From Catellatospora tritici (GTDB lineage: Bacteria; Actinomycetota; Actinomycetes; Mycobacteriales; Micromonosporaceae), in assembly GCF_019083965.1 (NCBI RefSeq), contig NZ_JAHRCY010000004.1, positions 1 through 64,000 of the forward strand: DNA of 64,000 nucleotides, in the 5' to 3' direction. The notes below the pieces were generated by a model, which saw only the letters and a program-made list of their open reading frames with translations, was not told where the DNA came from and did no database searches. The translations under genes were made by a program, and so were the position numbers. Positions 47,970 to 56,152 of this stretch are shown piece after piece. Within the stretch, counting starts at the first letter, position 1. Each line of letters begins with the position of its first letter.

Positions 47970-48207
47970 CCGCGAACGTGCCGTCCAACGCCCACCTGCG
48001 GAAGCGGGTGTAGAGCGTCTGCCAGGACCCGTACCGCTCCGGTACGTCATGCCAGGCCGCACCCGCACGGATCGTCCACACGATCCCGTTCAGCACGAGC
48101 CGATCCTCCGACCTGCGGCTACCACCGGTCACCGAACGTGGCAGGTACCTGGCCAGCAACTGCCACTCGTCATCCGAAAGGTCATATCGACGAATTATCG
48201 CGAGATC
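47970..48207 (-). pseudogene. IS5-family transposase fragment (N-terminal DUF4096 part)
   Basis: About 78 residues read YDLSDDEWQLLARYLPRS, then DRLVLNGIVWTIRAGAAWHD and VPERYGSWQTLYTRFRRWAL, the N-terminus of IS5-group transposases. Homology stops at DGTF. The DDE catalytic part is missing and no terminal repeats are evident. It abuts the zinc-repeat protein gene. Confidence 0.75.
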
Positions 48208-49549
48208 ATCGTCTGTTATGGACGATAGCTGCCACAAGGCGGGCGATGCGGCCAGCGGTGCCTGCCGGGTCCGCGAGGGTCGCTGAGGCGGTTTCTGTCG
48301 CTCCGGCCTGTGGCATATCAGACCAGGAGACGGCTGGAGGTATCTGCATGTCGTCACGCCACCACGAGAGGATCTCCCGCTCGACGGTCCGCGCTAACAA
48401 GACTGTGGGCAGGTTCCAGATGCCCGTGACGGCGTCGTCGTCGCGCCACGGCATCCAGCCATTTCGCCGATGCTGATCGAGGCGACCCGATCTCGCCGCC
48501 ATGATTCCGACCTTGATCGCGTCGTGCAGCGTGGAGTAAACGAGGTAGACGATGCCCGGCTCGTTCGGGTCGGACCGCGGCGAGCAATACCAGCATCCGC
48601 CTTGGCCGTGGCTCACGTTGTGGTATGTGGGCCGGACCACATTCATGCAGCCCTGACACCTGCTTCGCCATGGAAATCTACCTGCCGGATAGGGATCCAG
48701 AGGTTCTAAACCGGCGGCGAGCATGACAGCTCGCGCTCGCGACTCAGGTATGCGTCGGGAGAGACCTGACTGCACAATGCCACAGCTCCGACAGCCGCCC
48801 CCTCCCTGCTGAACAAGGTTGTAGCAAGGGAAGACAATCTCTGCACAGCCGGTGCACTCGCTCTTCCACGGCGCCTTGTTGAACCCCGGATAATCGACAA
48901 GCGGAATCAGGCCGGCAGAGCGCATGACGTTGTCCGCTACCGCAGGGTCGACCGCGCGATCAGCGCAGAAGCGGCACCCGCCCCGGCCCATCTTCACGCT
49001 CGTGTACGACGGCTCTACGTGGCGGTGGCACCGTAGGCACTCACACGTCCACCGCTCGTCGGAGCCGGGGAACGCCACGACTGGCGCCACTCCGCCAAAC
49101 GCGATCATGAGCTCGTATGCCTCGTCGACGTCTACCTTGTGCCCCGTGCAGTACGCGCACGCACTCTGGCGTGCGACGTTGTGCAAAGTTGGAGTGATCT
49201 CTCGCCGACAGGTCATGCACTGGCACAGCCAGGGTGTGTCGGATCCCGGATACAGGACTAAGGGGAGGGCGCCAGCTGCAATCATCTGAGCCTCAGCTAC
49301 ATCTGGCGCGATCCGCCTCGCTGTACGCATATTCACGTCGCCACATGGACGGCATCCTAGAAGGCGCTCCTCACGTAACGCGCGCAGCACCTTGTTATAC
49401 GACGTTCTGATCTCGCCGCCGCACCGACACCGACAGAGCCACAACTCCTTCGTATGGCCGGGATATGGCGAGTTCGGCTCCAGGCCCGCTCTTGCTGCCG
49501 CAGCCTCAGCTTCGGCCGCCGTGATCCTGTGCCTCTTGCCCGTCGTCAC
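48206..49549 (-). CDS. Five-repeat treble-clef zinc protein with GIY-YIG-like C-terminal domain
   Basis: 447 aa from GTG at 49549 (no clear ribosome site). Residues about 20-335 are five repeats of about 64 residues, each with the plan AG-x-P-x3-YPG ... W-x-C-x-C-x2-C ... C-x2-C: WLCRCRCGGEI/GCRPCG, WLCQCMTCRREI/ACAYCTG, WTCECLRCHRHV/GCRFCAD, WKSECTGCAEIV/GCRSCGI, WRSRCQGCMNVV/GCWYCSP. The C-terminal domain, about 340-447, has GIVYLVYSTLHDAIKVGIMA, RLDQHRRNGW, VEREILSWWRDDMQIPPAV and DMPQAGATET, resembling GIY-YIG-type nuclease domains. It lies between transposase fragments. DNA binding and cleavage are inferred; the biological role is unknown. Confidence 0.75.
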   Translation of the reverse strand: MTTGKRHRITAAEAEAAAARAGLEPNSPYPGHTKELWLCRCRCGGEIRTSYNKVLRALREERLLGCRPCGDVNMRTARRIAPDVAEAQMIAAGALPLVLYPGSDTPWLCQCMTCRREITPTLHNVARQSACAYCTGHKVDVDEAYELMIAFGGVAPVVAFPGSDERWTCECLRCHRHVEPSYTSVKMGRGGCRFCADRAVDPAVADNVMRSAGLIPLVDYPGFNKAPWKSECTGCAEIVFPCYNLVQQGGGGCRSCGIVQSGLSRRIPESRARAVMLAAGLEPLDPYPAGRFPWRSRCQGCMNVVRPTYHNVSHGQGGCWYCSPRSDPNEPGIVYLVYSTLHDAIKVGIMAARSGRLDQHRRNGWMPWRDDDAVTGIWNLPTVLLARTVEREILSWWRDDMQIPPAVSWSDMPQAGATETASATLADPAGTAGRIARLVAAIVHNRR

Positions 49550-49782
49550 AGACCGGGAAGCTACCGAAAACCTCCGACATTCCAGTCGGAGAAGAAATCC
49601 TCTCGCCTTGGAATGAGATCCAGCGTGAACCGCTCTCCCGCAGCCTGGCAGAGCTGAACCCGCAGCCGCTACCTCCGAAAGAGTCCTTCCAGATCGCGGT
49701 CGCGGCCGCGCTCCAGGAAGTCCTGCGGATCGCGACAGAGGCCGACATTCGCGGGGAAGGCGCCCCCGCTGGCTTCCTTTAG
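49525..49782 (+). pseudogene. 3' fragment of an unknown gene (LNPQPLPP protein)
   Basis: An open frame runs from just after a stop at 49522 to TAG at 49780-49782 without any ATG, GTG or TTG start. It encodes SDIPVGEEILSPWNEIQREP, then LAELNPQPLPPKESFQIAVA and AALQEVLRIATEADIRGEG. The LNPQPLPP motif and amphipathic helix look like a genuine C-terminus. The 5' part is lost where the antisense zinc-repeat gene begins. Confidence 0.45.
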
Positions 49783-49836
49783 GCTACGGCCGGGTTTCTC
49801 CGTGTCCTGTCGGGGGCGAGATCTGAATGGCGTTGA

Positions 49837-50160
49837 TCAGGTCGCGGGTCTGGGGAGTGTGGCCAGGCGGGCGAACGCCGTGGCCAGGTCGGCGGCCCAG
49901 GGCCAGGTTGCGTGGATGCGCAGGTAGACGCGTCGCGTGCCGTGGGTGATGCGGGCGGCGACGTGCAGGATCTGGTAGCGCAGCCTGCGGGGTTCGGCGC
50001 GGGCGATTTCGCCGTCCAGGAGTAGGCGCTGGGTCCAGGTGAGCAGGTCGCAGCCGGTCAATGCCAGTTCGAGCCAGGCGGCGTTGATCGCGAACACGCG
50101 CGAGGGCAGGCGGCCGATGCCGGTGGTCTTGCCGCAGCGGATCCGGTCCTCGACGCGGGC
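49837..50160 (-). pseudogene. IS1380-family transposase C-terminal fragment
   Basis: About 107 residues read RVEDRIRCGKTTGIGRLPSR, FAINAAWLELALTGCDLLTWTQ, AEPRRLRYQILHVAARITHG and RIHATWPWAADLATAFARL to a stop at 49837, the C-terminus of IS1380 transposases. The N-terminal two thirds, including most DDE residues, are absent. The break is at about 50163. Confidence 0.75.
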
Positions 50161-50267
50161 GCTAGTTACTGACGGTGACTGCTCGCGGGGGTGGCGTTAC
50201 TGCCGAGAGCCAGCGCCTTCGGATGTGCCGATGCGCGGATACGGTGGTCCGGCGTCGCCAAGGTCGG

Positions 50268-51365
50268 TCACAGGAGGCCGCGCTTGCGTAGCCGGGTGAG
50301 TCGGTCTGGCGGCAGGCAGTCGGCCAGGTTCCGCTCCAGGTCGACCAGCTCAAGGTCTACCGGGTACACCACGAAGTCGTCGGCGATCGGCAGGGTGTCT
50401 GACCAGTCGCGGAGGTTGAGCCGTGCCGCCGCCGCGCACAACAGCCGCCGGCCGACCTCTGATCCGGCGGCGGCGGCGAGGTCGTCGGCATCGAGCAGGG
50501 CGAGTTCCTGTCGTACCAGCTGCACCGATCCTGCGTCGTCGATGTCGACGTAGGTACTGGCATCGAAGTCCTCCGGCGACCATGCGGCATGGACGTCGAT
50601 CGCCGCCAGGGCGCCGCGTTCGTCCTCCGTGGCTGCGGCTACATCGAAGCACAGCGCGTTCGATCGGGTATAGCTAAGCGCGACACAGGCGGCGGGGCCA
50701 TCGACCGCCAGGCGCGCCACGGCGTCCGGGATCAGCGTAAGTAATGCATCCTCGATAGTGCGGCACGCCGCGACGAGGTCGAATCCGGCCGGCGGCCGCT
50801 CATAGCGCACCTCCGACCGACGCCCCATGACCTCGACGACACGGACCAGGCCGCGGTCATCGTGCTCGGCCGTAAGGACCGAACGCGCCCGGCCGTCGTG
50901 CTCGATCTCGACGCGGCTGATCCTCCCGTCTGTATATTCGTACGCCTCCCGCCCTGAACCGCGCCGCGCGACCATGTCGGCCGAGCGCATCGACCCGTCC
51001 ACGAAGCGGTACTCGTGCAGGTAGATTGGCCCGTCCGTGTCGAAGTGCGCCGCCTCGACCACGTCACCGTCGTGGCGGAGGAACGTCTCGTAGTGCAGAC
51101 GGCCGTGAAGAAAGCCGCTGTACCGCTCGGTCACCGCCGCACGGCCCTCGGCGTCGAACCCGATGCGCAGTACATCCCGATCGACCGGCGGTCGGGCGTC
51201 CAGGCGGCGGCCGGCCTTGAGCAGTTCCCGTTCGAAGTGCAACGGCCGAAGATCAAGGCCTGGCCAGGTGTACCATTCCCAGCGCCTAACGAGCGCGGTC
51301 GCCGCTCTCTTTCGGGAGTGGTACTCGGAAGCGAGCTGGGCGAACCGGGCTGCAAGGTCGGACAC
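50268..51365 (-). CDS. Hypothetical protein, 365 aa
   Basis: 365 aa from GTG at 51365. It is probably soluble and acidic in the C-terminal half, with no signal peptide or membrane helix. The N-terminal third (ARFAQLASEYHSRKRAATAL, RRWEWYTWPGLDLRPLHFER) is basic. The centre has repeated beta-strand turns with YxxGRI-like motifs (EAYEYTDGRISRVEIEHDGR). The C-terminus contains LALLDADDLAAAAGSEVGRR and ends LPPDRLTRLRKRGLL. A family could not be assigned. Standard high-GC codon use and good length support a real gene despite the transposase remnants nearby. Confidence 0.6.
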   Translation of the reverse strand: MSDLAARFAQLASEYHSRKRAATALVRRWEWYTWPGLDLRPLHFERELLKAGRRLDARPPVDRDVLRIGFDAEGRAAVTERYSGFLHGRLHYETFLRHDGDVVEAAHFDTDGPIYLHEYRFVDGSMRSADMVARRGSGREAYEYTDGRISRVEIEHDGRARSVLTAEHDDRGLVRVVEVMGRRSEVRYERPPAGFDLVAACRTIEDALLTLIPDAVARLAVDGPAACVALSYTRSNALCFDVAAATEDERGALAAIDVHAAWSPEDFDASTYVDIDDAGSVQLVRQELALLDADDLAAAAGSEVGRRLLCAAAARLNLRDWSDTLPIADDFVVYPVDLELVDLERNLADCLPPDRLTRLRKRGLL

Positions 51366-51663
51366 GTCCGGGATCCTACGGGTCAGCCCGCCGAACTGAC
51401 CGCCACGTACATACGGAGCTGTCGCGATCCTGTGGGCAGTCTGGTACGACCGATCGCCGACCAGGAACCTCGGTCGTCACCGTGCGTAACGTCGAAATGT
51501 CGGCGATGCCTGCTGGCCTCGGTGGGGCCAGTTCTCGCTCGCACGAATCCCAGTGTCGAGACCGTGGGGCCAGCGATGGCACGTAGATGGGGCCATCGTT
51601 CACCAACAGAGCCAGTCGGCCGTGACGGCGAGCTTGAGGCGAGACAAAAGTAGTGTGCACGCG

Positions 51664-51732
51664 GAAAGTGCCTCTCCTGCAACGGTTGTGAACCCTAGAC
51701 CGGTCCTATCGTTCCAGATGAGAGGCACTTTC
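51664..51732. repeat. 13-bp inverted repeat GAAAGTGCCTCTC / GAGAGGCACTTTC
   Basis: Perfect 13-bp arms at 51664-51676 and 51720-51732, 43 bp apart. They could be the ends of a very small IS remnant or a stem-loop. The right end is 1 bp from the next inverted repeat. Confidence 0.65.
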
Positions 51733-51733
51733 G

Positions 51734-51771
51734 CTTTCATGATCGGCTATGCGGCCCGGCGCTCATGAAAG
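51734..51771. repeat. 9-bp inverted repeat CTTTCATGA / TCATGAAAG
   Basis: Perfect 9-bp arms around a 20-bp GC-rich centre, immediately beside the 13-bp repeat. With the flanking GCG/AGCG bases the stem could be extended across a bulge. Confidence 0.6.
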
Positions 51772-52174
51772 AGCGAGGTTAGCTGTCGTAAGAGTTCAAC
51801 CTGGTCCTGACCGACGATCCCGCCCGACGTGCCGACCGAAACCACGGACAGGACGTCGTCCAACTTCTCGAAAGCTGGCACGCTCGCATCGTAACTTGGG
51901 TGTTTCCCAGGATCTTCACCACGCTGGCATCCCGATAGACCGTGGGAACGCCAGCGCGACTAGCAGGTCGTGACGACTGGACGCTAGCCGATGGGCAGGT
52001 CAGCGGCTATGACCAGGCGACCGAATGGGGAGCAGTTTAAGGATGTATCCCGCCATCGAGATGGACCTGCGCCTCCACCGTGTTTCCGCTGTTCAGCTGC
52101 CGATTTCTCCGGCTCGTGGGGTCGCGTCTCGGTACACCCAGGCGGGTGGAGGCTGGCACCAACCTGCTCCCCTA

Positions 52175-52411
52175 AGCGGATGTCCTGAGATGCGTGCCGG
52201 CAGGAGGAGATCCATGACCAGTGCCTCGGCCTGTTTCGGATCTCGTCGCAGATGGGGCACACGGCATCGACCCTCTGCCCGGCAGGGTCATCGACTTCCC
52301 AATCCAGGTGAGTCTGGCGGGAGAAGTAGGGCTCCCGTCGCCGCAGCCCATGGTGATGGCGACGCTGGAGGCTCCGGAGTCCTCGGGATCGCCTTGGCGA
52401 GGGGTGCCACG
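52175..52411 (-). pseudogene. Degenerate second arsC (LMW-phosphatase type)
   Basis: The minus strand reads TPRQGDPEDSGASSVAITMGCGD, aligning with TPKILTPDDSEASDVVITMGCGD of the intact ArsC at 11472. After a frameshift it continues YFSRQTHLDWEVDDPAGQRV, then DAVCPICDEI, aligning with YFPGQRHEDWTLDDPAGQGI and DAVRPIRDEI. The N-terminal catalytic CX5R loop is missing. It is a remnant of another arsenic gene set. Confidence 0.75.
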
Positions 52412-52547
52412 GCCGTGGTCGGCGTGGCCTGGTTGGCGGTGGATGACCGACGACCCTGTCGGCAGCGTGCGGCAGGCGACCGCCAGGCACGAGTGGTTCG
52501 TCTGCCAGAACCCGGACAGCCTCGGGGGTTCCATCGCGAGGTGGGGG

Positions 52548-52886
52548 CTAGGCGCCGGTCGGTTCGGATGCGGTCGCGAGTCCGCGGGTGAGGAGTTGAC
52601 AGGTGCCGGTGAGGTCCAGAACTCGGCGCACCGGGTGTTGGGGGCGGATGACCCGGAAGGCCGCGCCGGCCTGCAGGACTGCTGCCCGGCCGCGCAGTAG
52701 GGCGTCCAAGCCTGCCGTGGCGAGCGACGAGACCCGTGCGAGGTCGACGACAAGTTGTGTGACCTGGTGTGTGTCGAGGGTTGCGGTGATGGCAGCGGTG
52801 AGGTCGGCACCGTCCTCCATGTCCCCGACGACGCCGAGGATGGCGACGCCGCTCTGGTCGACGTCCGTCGTGATCTGCAGTGTCAC
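52548..52886 (-). CDS. STAS-domain (anti-anti-sigma-like) protein
   Basis: 112 aa from GTG at 52886, nine nt after GGGAGG; another GTG at 52895 directly abuts that site. A single STAS domain: SGVAILGVVGDMEDGADLTA, TQLVVDLARVSSLATAGLDALLRGR (the usual Ser region reads SSLATAGLD), and GAAFRVIRPQHPVRRVLDLTG. Such proteins bind RsbW-like kinases and release sigma factors. No partner is adjacent; the kinase at 12908 is 40 kb away. Confidence 0.8.
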   Translation of the reverse strand: MTLQITTDVDQSGVAILGVVGDMEDGADLTAAITATLDTHQVTQLVVDLARVSSLATAGLDALLRGRAAVLQAGAAFRVIRPQHPVRRVLDLTGTCQLLTRGLATASEPTGA

Positions 52887-53235
52887 CCGAACCACCCTCC
52901 CGCGCGTCGTGTCACGGATGCACAGGTTACGAGCGGCAGTGCAAAAAATCTAGCCTGGCCACACTAGACTTGCTCTCCATTCTTGGCTAACGTTTCTGCT
53001 GCTATCAATTGAGTCGGTGAGACGGCGGCGACGGCCCGTCCTACGGCGCCAGACGTGAGGCAGAACCAGTTGCCACACACCACGGCAGTGCGCAGGACGC
53101 GGATCAAGCTCCAGCACGGCAGGTGGGGACTAAGCAGGTTCAGGTCTCCGCCTGAGTACGCAGATCCGCCTCAGGTCCGGAGGCCGGTGGCCACCAGAGC
53201 GCTGCGGGCGGATCGAGAAGCAAGTGGCAGAGGAC

Positions 53236-53443
53236 GCAGAGGAAAGGGAGGGCCGTAACACCACTGGATCGCCCGCGATCGACCTGAATCCTGGTCGGGC
53301 GGATTACCGCAGCACCCCGTCGTGTCGGAGGTGGTCTGCGGTCACGCTTACGCGATCCCCGCACCCTATGAGCCGCTGGTCGGCCGGTGCGTGACGACAA
53401 GCCGACGCGGTTGGTCGGTGGATGGTGTTCGACCCGTAACCCT
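53236..53443 (+). repeat. Conserved MerR leader region, copy A
   Basis: Blocks shared with copy B (54883-55089): GCAGAGGAAAGGGAGGGC at the 5' end, TGGATCGCCCG, CGGTCACGCTTACGCGATCC at 53339-53358, and a run of about 20 bp just before the hairpin. Spacings between blocks agree within 2 bp. No protein-coding frame is conserved. Confidence 0.6.
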
Positions 53444-53471
53444 GGGCCCCGGCGCTTCCGCGCCGGGGCCC
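53444..53471 (+). promoter_or_regulatory. GC hairpin in the leader of MerR copy 2
   Basis: A perfect 12-bp stem GGGCCCCGGCGC with a TTCC loop, ending 17 bp before the ATG. The same sequence occurs at 55090-55117. There is no T tract, so it is not a classical terminator. Confidence 0.75.
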
Positions 53472-53488
53472 TCGTCATGGAGGTGAGA

Positions 53489-53785
53489 ATGGGCCAAAAC
53501 CCGGACGACAGATTGACAGACGAGCACTACCCCGCCTACACGATGGGCCGGGCCGCCGAGATGCTCGGCACGACGCGCGGTTTTCTGCGCAGCCTCGACC
53601 AGATGAACCTGATCAATCCACAACGCTCCGCCGCCGGACACCGGTTCTACACCCGCCACGAACTGCGCCTGGCTGCCCGCGCCCGCGCACTGGTTGACCA
53701 GGGTATCGGCTTGGAGGCGGCATGCCGCATCATCGCCCTACAAGACGAACTTCAGGAAGCCCGCCGCCACCTGCAGCACTCCTGA
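53489..53785 (+). CDS. Small MerR-family regulator (copy 2)
   Basis: 98 aa from ATG at 53489 with GGAGGTGAGA upstream. HTH and wing: YPAYTMGRAAEMLGTTRGFL, RSLDQMNLINPQRSAAGHRF, YTRHELRLAARARALVDQG. A helix ALQDELQEARRHL closes the protein. Like the copies at 23162 and 55131 it lacks an effector domain. The conserved leader and a 12-bp hairpin precede it, placing the ribosome site just after the stem. Confidence 0.85.
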   Translation: MGQNPDDRLTDEHYPAYTMGRAAEMLGTTRGFLRSLDQMNLINPQRSAAGHRFYTRHELRLAARARALVDQGIGLEAACRIIALQDELQEARRHLQHS

Positions 53786-54560
53786 CCCGATTGCTCAGGG
53801 CCTCCTGATCTCGACGCAGTGCCTTGTGGCGATCCGCCCGACCCTCGGCCCCGCGGGACTGCGGCGAGCGAATTGCCGGGCCAGTGGACGCCGGCGCCGT
53901 ATTCCAGCGCCGGCCGTGCTGCTCGATCTCCGCGCAAAGTCGGGCGAGTTGCGCAATGGTGGCCTGTAGTGCGGCGATCTCCCGTCCGGCGCGGGTAGTG
54001 AGTTCCTTGAAGCGATCCAGGACGCCGTCAAGTTCTCGGCCGTCTCCGGGCCGCTCGTCAACTGGCAGGATCACGATCGCCGCTGGCCACGCCGCAGTCC
54101 TACCCGTTACGGACGGGCGTCAGACCACGCCGGATGGCGCGCTCTTTCGCGGCCGGGTCTGCCCCGACGCCGTCGACCCCGCAGCAGGCAAGCTTACGAG
54201 GTCCCGGCCCTTGCTGCGGGCCGACAGACGTCGTACGCAGGAACTGCGGATCATGTCCACGAGTCACAATCGCGGCACCGGCCCTCGATCATCTGGCTCA
54301 GTGCCGGTGACGTGCTCGCTGACGACGTGGCCCTCGGTGCCAGCGGAACACGCAGGACCGAGAACGTGGCGCACCAGTCGCAACGACCTTCACGGCAGGC
54401 CGCCAGAAAATATGTGGTGGCCGTAGTAGACATCCGCAGAGTCGTTCGTTAGAGTTCCTGGAGTCAACGAAGGAACATAAAGACGCCGACGAAACATTGC
54501 CCGCCCATGCGGGTACTGGACCAACGCGGAGCTGGCGCCGAGCACGTTCACGGCACCGCC
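53786..54560. other. Gap with two weak minus-strand candidates
   Basis: Frame 53730-54074 (GTG start) encodes a possible coiled coil (LDRFKELTTRAGREIAALQA, TIAQLARLCAEIEQHG) but overlaps the end of MerR copy 2. Frame 54251-54433 encodes 60 aa with two Cys pairs (GRCDWC, GRCRDC) like small zinc proteins. Neither has a good ribosome site, so neither is called as a gene. Confidence 0.3.
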
Positions 54561-54611
54561 CGAGCAGTACCGAACAGCAGTACCGGGTCGCGGTTGGGCC
54601 CGGGTGTAGCC

Positions 54612-54860
54612 GGTGAGGCCAGGTTTTTCAGGGTTTCACCGGGGCAAGAGATGGGCCGTACGTGCGTGGGGCCACGAAGTCGAGTGGGGCTCCGGCACCG
54701 GCGGAAGTAGGCAAGTGGCAGTACGGGTACAGCCCGGGTAGTACCACCGGGTGTCAGCAGGCGAGGCCAGGAAGCGGTTTGGGGCTTCGCCTGGGTTCGA
54801 CAGTCCGCCGTACGTGGTGGGGCCATGAAGTTGCGTGGGGCTCCAGCGCCGGCGGATCGC
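54612..54860 (+). repeat. Degenerate direct repeat, unit about 150 bp
   Basis: Unit 1 (from 54612) and unit 2 (from 54760) share GGYGAGGCCAGG, then about 47 bp later CCGTACGTG followed by GTGGGGCCAYGAAGT, and GTGGGGCTCC then GCGCCGGCGGA-like ends. Offsets between the matching blocks are 148-152 bp. The repeats are non-coding and lie just upstream of the MerR leader copy B. Confidence 0.6.
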
Positions 54861-54882
54861 ACGACAGCAAGGTAAGTGGAAA

Positions 54883-55089
54883 GCAGAGGAAAGGGAGGGC
54901 AGGTACACCGTTGGATCGCCCGTTGCAGGCTGTTTGTTGAGTCTGCCGGTCGCCGCTGTTTCCATCCGTACGAAAGGTGGTCTCGGTCACGCTTACGCGA
55001 TCCTCGCGCCTGGCGCCGTTCACGGCAGCCGGTGCGGATACGACAGACCGGCGCTGTTAGCCGGTGATGGTGTTCTACCCCGTAACCCT
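54883..55089 (+). repeat. Conserved MerR leader region, copy B
   Basis: Same blocks and spacing as copy A at 53236: GCAGAGGAAAGGGAGGGC, TTGGATCGCCCG, CGGTCACGCTTACGCGATCC (54984-55003), and GTAACCCT just before the hairpin. It is 87 bp from the second block to the hairpin, compared with 86 in copy A. Confidence 0.6.
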
Positions 55090-55117
55090 GGGCCCCGGCG
55101 CTTCCGCGCCGGGGCCC
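55090..55117 (+). promoter_or_regulatory. GC hairpin in the leader of MerR copy 3
   Basis: Identical to the hairpin at 53444-53471: 12-bp stem GGGCCCCGGCGC, TTCC loop, no T tract. It ends 13 bp before the GTG at 55131. Confidence 0.75.
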
Positions 55118-55130
55118 TCGTCACGAAGGT

Positions 55131-55445
55131 GTGAATGAGTCAAAACCGCAGGACATGTTCGACGACGACGACTACCCCGCCTACACCATGGGCCGGGCCG
55201 CGGAGATGCTCGGCACCACACCGGGGTTTCTGCGCAGCCTGGACGAGGCGAAACTGATCACCCCGCAGCGCTCCGCCGGGGGGCGTCGCCGCTACTCCCG
55301 CTACCAGCTGCGCCTGGCCGCCCGCGCCCGCGAGCTTGTCGACCAGGGCACCGCCCTCGACGCCGCCTGCCGCATCATCATTCTCGAAGACCAGCTCGAG
55401 GAAGCCTTGCGCCTCAACCGGGCCCAAGGTCCCGGCTCCGGGTGA
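55131..55445 (+). CDS. Small MerR-family regulator (copy 3)
   Basis: 104 aa from GTG at 55131; ATG at 55155 (MFDDDDYPAYTMG) is an alternative, and the ribosome site is poor for both. Core: YPAYTMGRAAEMLGTTPGFL, RSLDEAKLITPQRSAGGRRR, YSRYQLRLAARARELVDQG, and tail IILEDQLEEALRLNRAQ, closer to copy 1 than copy 2 is. Compared with copy 2 the first codons are shifted by an indel: an ATG corresponding to the copy 2 start is out of frame here. The conserved leader and identical hairpin precede it. Confidence 0.8.
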   Translation: MNESKPQDMFDDDDYPAYTMGRAAEMLGTTPGFLRSLDEAKLITPQRSAGGRRRYSRYQLRLAARARELVDQGTALDAACRIIILEDQLEEALRLNRAQGPGSG

Positions 55446-55873
55446 GCACCGCGGCGCGTCTGGCGGACGTCGGCCAGGTAGGCATCCGTGTCCGCGGGTC
55501 ATCGAGCCGACCGTACCGTCACGGCATAGCGATCATCATCGGCGCAGTAGCGAGCGGATGGCGTCGACCGTGAGCTGAGCCGGGGGGCGGACGCGGTGGG
55601 GCCTACGGGGTGCGGATTGTCGACGTCGCCGCCAGCTGACAGCCGGACTATCAAGTCGACTGGTCCGGCTACACGCCCCACCGGGTGGGGCGTGTAGCAG
55701 AACGAGGAGCTCCGGCCGCGTTCCAGCTGCACTCGATGCATTGAGCGGCATTGGACAGCATCGACACCCGATTGAAGATTAAGATCGGTGAGGGCGTCGT
55801 GGAACGCCGGACGCTATTCGTGCAGCCGCAGCGATCACAGCACGGCGGTCTGCGTCAATCCAGGCAGCCACGG
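55446..55873. other. Intergenic stretch without a recognised gene
   Basis: About 430 bp. The only structure noted is a short inverted repeat around GCCCCACCGGGTGGGGC at 55674-55690. No supported frame. Confidence 0.5.
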
Positions 55874-56152
55874 TTACCGTAGGGACGCGAGCTGTACGGT
55901 CCAAGTCCGGGCTGTCCCGACGACCGCCATTGCCCGGCAGAGCAGCTCGCAGCCCAGCTGCGGACTTCCCTCCGCGAAGCCGCGGTTGATGAAGCTGATT
56001 GCTCTCGGGTGGTCACCCGCTTCAAGAGCATTCTCCAGTCCGGTGGCCAAGACCGCGGCGAGCGAGGCGTGGAAACTGTCAGCCCCTCTTTCGCGGAGGG
56101 TCTTGACGGGCTCACGCAACAGTGGGGGAGAGAACGTGGGCGGGGCTAACAC
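55874..56152 (-). CDS. Small hypothetical protein
   Basis: 92 aa from GTG at 56152 with GAAGGA ten nt upstream. Sequence VLAPPTFSPPLLREPVKTLR, then HASLAAVLATGLENALEAGD, HPRAISFINRGFAEGSPQLG and CELLCRAMAVVGTART is helix-rich and looks coding. The pattern of short paired helices resembles a TPR-like fragment. No family was recognised, and the frame extends upstream without a better start. Low certainty. Confidence 0.4.
   Translation of the reverse strand: MLAPPTFSPPLLREPVKTLRERGADSFHASLAAVLATGLENALEAGDHPRAISFINRGFAEGSPQLGCELLCRAMAVVGTARTWTVQLASLR

Larger units (their letters stand above)
51366..52174. other. Accessory intergenic region with two stem-loop structures
   Basis: About 800 bp without a convincing gene. 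It contains the nested inverted repeats at 51664-51771 (listed separately). Short minus-strand frames (51376-51660 and 51383-51682) overlap each other and match no family. Confidence 0.5.

Noticed and set aside
53730-54074. Coiled-coil-like minus-strand frame
   Set aside because: Overlaps the end of MerR copy 2 by 56 bp and lacks a ribosome site; too weak to call.
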